Source: an uncultured bacterium (GTDB taxonomy: Bacteria > Armatimonadota > HRBIN16). Taken from it: 55,827 bases of DNA. Every line of letters starts with the position of its first letter. Position 1 is the first letter of the stretch. Location of the stretch: assembly GCA_938027655.1 (NCBI GenBank), contig CALJAP010000144.1:1-55827 (forward strand), given 5' to 3'. Below the pieces are notes generated by a model. That model was not told the DNA's origin and did no database searches. It worked only from the letters and a program-made list of their open reading frames with translations. The translations under genes were made by a program, and so were the position numbers. Positions 51,240 to 55,827 of the stretch are shown one piece after another.

Positions 51240-53408
51240 TCATCGCCCCGTTACCGGTCGTCTTCCACCTCCTCCCGGACGCTGGGTTGGAGGATTGATG
51301 GGAATCTGCACGCGTATACCGTCCGACACCCCCACTGCGCTGGTCAACCCGGCGCCGTTCACCGCACGTACAGCCACGTAATAGGTTTTTCCGTGCGCCA
51401 GGCTCACGCTGAAGGTGACCTCCGTACGCACTCCCACACCCGTCCAGCCCATGACGTCGGTACCGCCGGGCGTGGTGCCGATGGCTACCTCGTAGCGAAA
51501 GATGCCCGTCTCTAAATCGCGGCTCCACCAGCGTGCGTGCAGGGTGCTCAAACTGCTCTGCACCGCACCGTCATCCCACACCTGCGGCGTTTCGGGGGGT
51601 GTGATGTCGGGCTGCATGTTCACGTCGCCTAACCAGAAGTCCACACCGGGCGTATCCGCGCCTGCGACCACCTCTACCCACTCGAACTCCTTGTTGTAGC
51701 CGAACGCGGTCGCTTTCACGCGGTAGTAACCGGGCGGCAGGTTAGGAATGCGCCACAGTCCGTAGTTCTGCGCGGTAGTGACTTTGCGCGTGCTGCCCAC
51801 CATCGCTCGTGCCTCAACCTGCGCCCCCTGTACCGGTGTGCCGTTGAAGTACACCTGTCCCGACAGGCAGCCCACCGTAGCGTTACGTGCGTTTCGCTCC
51901 AGCAGGGTGTTGCGCACGTTGATGCGTCCGAAGCCGTAGCTGGGTGTCCAGCCACCGTCCGCCCGCTGCTGGGCGTTATCTGCCCCGCGCTGGATGGCAC
52001 GCCAAGTCGCGAGGTTACCGCCGGGCGTGTTCACGGTAAACCCCTTGTACTCCGCGTACAACGCCGCCAGCCCCGATACGTGAGGGGTCGCCATGGAGGT
52101 GCCGATTTGATAGCCGTACATATAGAACTGCTCGCCGAAGGCGTCGGGCAGAGATACCGGATAGCTGGGCGCGGTAGAGTAGATAACGAACGCCTCGGGC
52201 CACAGGTTGCCGTCGTCGTCCTGTACCCAGAGCAGGCTACCACCTGGTGCGCTCACGCCGATATAGTCACCGGTACCTGCGTAGAGCGAGCTGGGGAAAT
52301 CATCCAGAATGCCTGTCGGTGAAACCGCCAGCACCTTGCTATGTGCCGCCGGATAGATGTTGCCGATGTTGCCGCCTCCGATGCCCGATTCGTTCGCCGC
52401 GGCGATAAGCAGACAGCCCTTGTAGTAAGCGTAGTTCACCGCATCTGCCAGAATCTGCGGGTAGCTGGTGGTGCCCAGGCTCATGTTGATAACGGGGATG
52501 TTGTTGTCCGCACAGTAAATGATAGCCTCCACGAGGTCTGTGTCTTCACCCGTACCTGTGGCGTCAATAATCTTTATTGGCACAATCTGGGCGTTGTACG
52601 CCACCCCGAAGACGCCTTCACCGTTGTTCGCTGCCGCCGCGGCGATGCCCGCCACATGCGTGCCGTGCCCCACCTCATCGGTGAAATCGGAATCGTAGAC
52701 GCCCCCGAAGATACTGCAACCCAGCGTCCAATCTATCTGCCCGCCGTAGCGTGAATCGGTGCTGGTTCCTCCGGCGTTCTTGAAGTCGGGATGATTGGGG
52801 TCCACCCCGCTGTCAATCACCGCGATACGGATGGCATCGCGCGGTTTGTTCGCCGCGGTGTAGTAGCGGTTGGGATAAATCTGCCAGCCATCATATGCCT
52901 GAATGATAAGCATATTCCACAGATACGGATAGAGGTTGGGGATGCCGGAGATTTTGCCGGAGTCGTATTCATGGAACTTCGGGTCGTTCGGCTCGGGGAG
53001 CAGGGGACGCACGAGATAGTTCGGCTCCGCCCACTGTACCTGCGGCTGCTTCTGGAGCAGCTCCACCGCATGCGCAACCGATACCCCTTTGGGCAGGCGA
53101 ACCATCGCCCAGCCGATTCGCTCGATGGTGCGCTCCACGCGCGATCCCGCCAGCTCCGGGATCCCTTCCACTACCGGTTGCACCGCCGCCGCCACAACGG
53201 ATGATGTCCCTGTAGCAGAGAGGGTGTTTCGTGCTGCCTCCAGCACCTGAGGTCGCAGTTTGACCAGCACCTGTCCCTCACGATATTCCTGCCGTGGCGC
53301 CGCTTGCTTTGCCACGGGCACACCGGCAAACCGTAGAGGAGCCGACTGACCGGTCAAGTTACAAAGAACTGCCACCACAACGAGCAAACATACTGCGTAG
53401 ATACGCAT
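51240..53408 (-). CDS. Subtilisin-like serine protease (S8)
   Basis: A 722-residue secreted protease. Signal peptide (MRIYAVCLLVVVAVL), prodomain-like region at about 42-130 (EGQVLVKLRPQV, then VQWAEPNYLV). Catalytic Asp199 in VIDSGVDPNHPDF, His248 in VGHGTHVAG, oxyanion Asn339, and Ser438 in GTSMATPHVSG. The C-terminus has a carboxypeptidase-regulatory-like domain (VYFNGTPVQGAQVEA, then GYYRVKATAFGY) and an Fn3-like domain. The ATG at 53408 has AGGAGG, and a consensus promoter at 53442-53471 lies before it. Confidence 0.93.
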   Translation of the reverse strand: MRIYAVCLLVVVAVLCNLTGQSAPLRFAGVPVAKQAAPRQEYREGQVLVKLRPQVLEAARNTLSATGTSSVVAAAVQPVVEGIPELAGSRVERTIERIGWAMVRLPKGVSVAHAVELLQKQPQVQWAEPNYLVRPLLPEPNDPKFHEYDSGKISGIPNLYPYLWNMLIIQAYDGWQIYPNRYYTAANKPRDAIRIAVIDSGVDPNHPDFKNAGGTSTDSRYGGQIDWTLGCSIFGGVYDSDFTDEVGHGTHVAGIAAAAANNGEGVFGVAYNAQIVPIKIIDATGTGEDTDLVEAIIYCADNNIPVINMSLGTTSYPQILADAVNYAYYKGCLLIAAANESGIGGGNIGNIYPAAHSKVLAVSPTGILDDFPSSLYAGTGDYIGVSAPGGSLLWVQDDDGNLWPEAFVIYSTAPSYPVSLPDAFGEQFYMYGYQIGTSMATPHVSGLAALYAEYKGFTVNTPGGNLATWRAIQRGADNAQQRADGGWTPSYGFGRINVRNTLLERNARNATVGCLSGQVYFNGTPVQGAQVEARAMVGSTRKVTTAQNYGLWRIPNLPPGYYRVKATAFGYNKEFEWVEVVAGADTPGVDFWLGDVNMQPDITPPETPQVWDDGAVQSSLSTLHARWWSRDLETGIFRYEVAIGTTPGGTDVMGWTGVGVRTEVTFSVSLAHGKTYYVAVRAVNGAGLTSAVGVSDGIRVQIPINPPTQRPGGGGRRPVTGR

Positions 53409-53441
53409 TCGTAGGCACCTCCTGTGAACTCTCTTGAGTAA

Positions 53442-53471
53442 ATCATAGAGGAATAAGCGTGCGATTGTCAA
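53442..53471 (-). promoter_or_regulatory. Consensus sigma70 promoter for the protease gene
   Basis: TTGACA, 18 bases, TATGAT (53442-53447), reverse strand, 33 bases before the ATG at 53408. Confidence 0.75.
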
Positions 53472-53504
53472 CAGGGTGCTTGGGAACAGTTGCAGGTTTT
53501 GACA

Positions 53505-54566
53505 TCATTCGTCAAATCGCCATTCTACGTCGTAAACTCCCCCACTTTGATACTCCGTCGGTTCCATAAACTCGTAAGGTGGAATGAAAGGATTCTCCGA
53601 GCGCTCTCTGCCCATAGGCAACCGCTCTGTATTATAGACCATGATGTGGCTTTCAAAGTAGGAACGCCCACCGATCGAGTAGGAACGGGTAAAGTCACAG
53701 GTGGAGATAATCGCCCAACGTCCGTCGTTAGAAACTGCGTGAGGTTGAATGACGCCAGCTACATGCCGCCCATCCATTAGCAGACGAATCCCACCTTTCT
53801 TACTGTCCAAGTACAGCTTGGCTTTAGTAAACCTGCTTCGCGGTATCTCAATTTGGGGGTCATATGGCTCTGCACGCAATCGCCACAGCCCATTGCGGGA
53901 GTAGACGCAAAACTTTGGGGGGTTAAGGGGTGCTTTATACCACCAGGGATTAAGGATGTTCCAGCCTTCCTGAACGTGGCGTACCTGAGCGGAACTCAGA
54001 CGCCAGCGTTGGCGGGTACGGATGTCCATGCCGTACCAGACCACCGTCTTTCCTTTCCCAAACCGTCGATACCAGATGGTACGGCTGTCGGGGTACCATC
54101 CGGTTGCTGCACAACCGTTCATCAGTTTGGTTGCTTTTGTCGTTGCGCACTCTACCAGCACAAGGTCATACCAGTTGGTTATTCCCAGCAAGTAGCGCCC
54201 GTCCGGTGAAAAACGGGGGTAATATACCGGGTCGGAAGGGAACTGAACGGTGCGCCACCTGGGCAGGTGAGCCTTGACATCCGCGATTGCCATGCCCAGC
54301 CCAACCGCAGTGAGCGCCACGTATCGCTTGTCCAGGGACATACCTACCCAGCGTTCATCCAGGCTTCCTCGACGCAGCAAGGGAACGATTTTTCTCTGCC
54401 CTTTCTCGAAGCGAAGGATTGCCGTCATGCCTGGCTCTTCCGGTACGTACCACAGCCTTTCGAAAGGCGGCATCTCGTTCAGAGACTCCCGGTATAGCTG
54501 CTGGATACGCGCAGGAAGTCTTCTGATGTAATCCTCACCGTATTTCTTTTGGACATCTTGCTTCAT
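53505..54566 (-). CDS. Beta-propeller-like protein of unknown function
   Basis: A 353-residue protein. YYPRFSPDGRYLLGITNWYDL, and shorter repeats of the kind W-x2-D-SRTIWY and VSNDGRWAIISTCD, suggest a TolB/WD40-type propeller. There is no signal peptide in the first 30 residues (MKQDVQKKYGEDYIRR), so it is cytoplasmic or starts further upstream. The gene, like its upstream neighbour, is more A/T-rich than the rest, suggesting a later arrival. It starts six bases after the neighbour stops. Confidence 0.65.
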   Translation of the reverse strand: MKQDVQKKYGEDYIRRLPARIQQLYRESLNEMPPFERLWYVPEEPGMTAILRFEKGQRKIVPLLRRGSLDERWVGMSLDKRYVALTAVGLGMAIADVKAHLPRWRTVQFPSDPVYYPRFSPDGRYLLGITNWYDLVLVECATTKATKLMNGCAATGWYPDSRTIWYRRFGKGKTVVWYGMDIRTRQRWRLSSAQVRHVQEGWNILNPWWYKAPLNPPKFCVYSRNGLWRLRAEPYDPQIEIPRSRFTKAKLYLDSKKGGIRLLMDGRHVAGVIQPHAVSNDGRWAIISTCDFTRSYSIGGRSYFESHIMVYNTERLPMGRERSENPFIPPYEFMEPTEYQSGGVYDVEWRFDE

Positions 54567-54572
54567 CGCATC

Positions 54573-55827
54573 TCACCGCAGATCGATAGTGACGACTTCC
54601 CGGAAGTACGGCTGTATAGGGAGATAATCCTCTACCTTAACCACTTGCTCGTTGGGAAAGATACGAACATCCCTGCCGAACGAAGGCGTCCATTGTTGCC
54701 AGCCGTTGCAAAATACCTGCACCCCGCTCAACTCCTCGAAGGTTATCCGTGAAACGTAACCGACACCGATGTAACGGGCAAACGAACCTGTGCGTTGCCA
54801 GCCGTTCGGGTCATTTTCGGGGATCCCTCGTTGAGCCATTGAAATCACACGCCGTACTCGCGGATTGCTTCTCGCAAGGTCGGGCACTTTTGCAGTACCT
54901 ACGAAGGTGTGCTGGTAATACGGAGAGTCGGGGTCGGTATCTATCAGGTAGCGCCATGCTTTGATCTCCAGAACGGCTGACTTTTCTCGAAACCCTGCTT
55001 CGCTCTTGATGCGCAGGTCTATATCGACGACATAGCCGTATTGTACTAGGTTCCAGGGGAGGTCGCTTCCTGTTGTTCCTACTACAGGAATGTATTCGTC
55101 GGTGCCTTGTTCGCGAGGCTTCTCGATACGTATCCTCATAAATGGCATCCACCTAGCATAGCTAGGTGGCGGCGAATAGGGGGTCTTTCCTTCTTCCCTG
55201 CCATTTCTTCGCACGCCTCTTCCACTAGGATGGTAACTGATTCCGCCCTCGATATCTACTCTTCTGCCTCCTGCAGCATTGTAGGCGATGCCGAAGTACA
55301 CGTGAGGAGTATCGCGTGTGCTTGCATGTGTGTTACTTGGCACAAAAACATACCATTGAGGTAAGAAGAAGCTACCCCTTGCCCCGATGCAAGGGTGCTG
55401 GCTGTTCGTACGGATGCGACGATACGGACCAGTATGGTCACGCCGTTGTAGAATGCTCGAAATGCCCTTTCCCTCGTCCTCCATTTGTAGAGGCATCAGC
55501 AAGCCGCCGTCCGAAGTCTCTACGACTCCCTGCGTAGTGTTGTACTGGAGGGGAGCAGGCGACTCACTCTGAACCGCGCCTCCAATGCTGGCATAGTACA
55601 CGCCGTCTGGCGATAGGGCGCTTAGGTCGCTATAATGATTGCCAGTCAGGCTACGAACCGCCTGCAAGATGCTGGCAGCATCCCCGCTATCCCACGGTAT
55701 CGCCCCCACATGGGGTATCGCGCTGTCCTCTTCCGATGGAGCACTCCATACACCGTTGCGCTCCGCCTCCACCACAAAATAATACTCCTGCTCCGTGCTT
55801 AAACCCGTGATGCTCAACATCCGCGCA
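54573..55827 (-). CDS. Fn3-containing protein of unknown function, 5' end cut by window edge
   Basis: Open from the right window edge (frame continues above the Met at 55820), at least 417 codons, ending at 54573. The first visible residues LSITGLSTEQEYYFVVEAE and NGVWSAPSEE are the second half of an Fn3 domain, so the true start lies beyond the window. The rest is beta-rich with Tyr and Arg; no enzyme motif is seen. It is in the same unit as the propeller-like gene and shares its lower G/C content. Confidence 0.7.
   Translation of the reverse strand, partial: ARMLSITGLSTEQEYYFVVEAERNGVWSAPSEEDSAIPHVGAIPWDSGDAASILQAVRSLTGNHYSDLSALSPDGVYYASIGGAVQSESPAPLQYNTTQGVVETSDGGLLMPLQMEDEGKGISSILQRRDHTGPYRRIRTNSQHPCIGARGSFFLPQWYVFVPSNTHASTRDTPHVYFGIAYNAAGGRRVDIEGGISYHPSGRGVRRNGREEGKTPYSPPPSYARWMPFMRIRIEKPREQGTDEYIPVVGTTGSDLPWNLVQYGYVVDIDLRIKSEAGFREKSAVLEIKAWRYLIDTDPDSPYYQHTFVGTAKVPDLARSNPRVRRVISMAQRGIPENDPNGWQRTGSFARYIGVGYVSRITFEELSGVQVFCNGWQQWTPSFGRDVRIFPNEQVVKVEDYLPIQPYFREVVTIDLR

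Overview
The window is 55.8 kb of GC-rich, densely packed bacterial chromosome with about 47 protein genes and no tRNA, rRNA, CRISPR array, transposase or phage gene that I could see. The gene mix resembles what is known from Armatimonadota and similar free-living polysaccharide degraders: many diverse glycoside hydrolases, repeated Gfo/Idh/MocA oxidoreductases (two with Tat signals), a FolE2-type GTP cyclohydrolase, and secreted proteins of unknown family. That phylum assignment is inference from gene content, not from a marker gene.

Layout. 0-10 kb: secreted proteins of unknown family, a GH-A-type glycosidase with an N-terminal carbohydrate-binding-like domain, a membrane protein with Ig-like repeats, a putative zinc metalloprotease overlapping folE2, and a glycosyltransferase. 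10-18 kb: a Gfo/Idh/MocA dehydrogenase followed by a GH38 alpha-mannosidase, a methyltransferase, a DUF2442/DUF4160 pair, a GH5-like glycosidase and a Tat-exported alkaline phosphatase. 18-22.4 kb: a tight three-gene unit of uroporphyrinogen-decarboxylase-like protein, beta-phosphoglucomutase-like HAD protein and GH65 phosphorylase, next to a gene remnant. 22.7-27 kb: a housekeeping unit of holB, mnmA, ytxG-like, ytxH-like and AI-2E-type permease. 27-31 kb: two tandem Tat-signal dehydrogenases and a divergent metallophosphatase lipoprotein. 31-41.4 kb: a run of very large carbohydrate-active proteins (a 1246-residue multidomain protein, a 714-residue alpha/alpha-barrel protein and a GH35 beta-galactosidase), interrupted by a two-gene restriction-modification cassette. 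41.5-50.4 kb: gatA with two unknown genes, a DegT aminotransferase, then prfB with a programmed frameshift, a 5'-nucleotidase C-terminal-domain protein, an M28 peptidase and a zinc-ribbon protein; a divergent dehydrogenase and radC. 50.4-55.8 kb: a LolA-like secreted protein, a subtilisin-like protease, a beta-propeller-like protein and a protein cut by the right edge.

Functionally, the window reads as a scavenger of plant- or biofilm-derived glycans. Secreted or cytoplasmic glycosidases (GH5-like, GH35, GH38, GH65 and others) release sugars; dehydrogenases of the Gfo/Idh/MocA fold and the GH65-beta-phosphoglucomutase pair would feed sugar phosphates into central metabolism; and two phosphatases (alkaline and purple-acid type) recover phosphate. 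Between the genes lies a set of short palindromic repeats of at least four families, often arranged as inverted pairs or mosaics; these and the restriction-modification cassette are the least ordinary parts of the window. Several sigma70-like promoters with good spacing are visible, notably ahead of the Ig-repeat protein, gatA, the LolA-like gene and the subtilisin-like protease.
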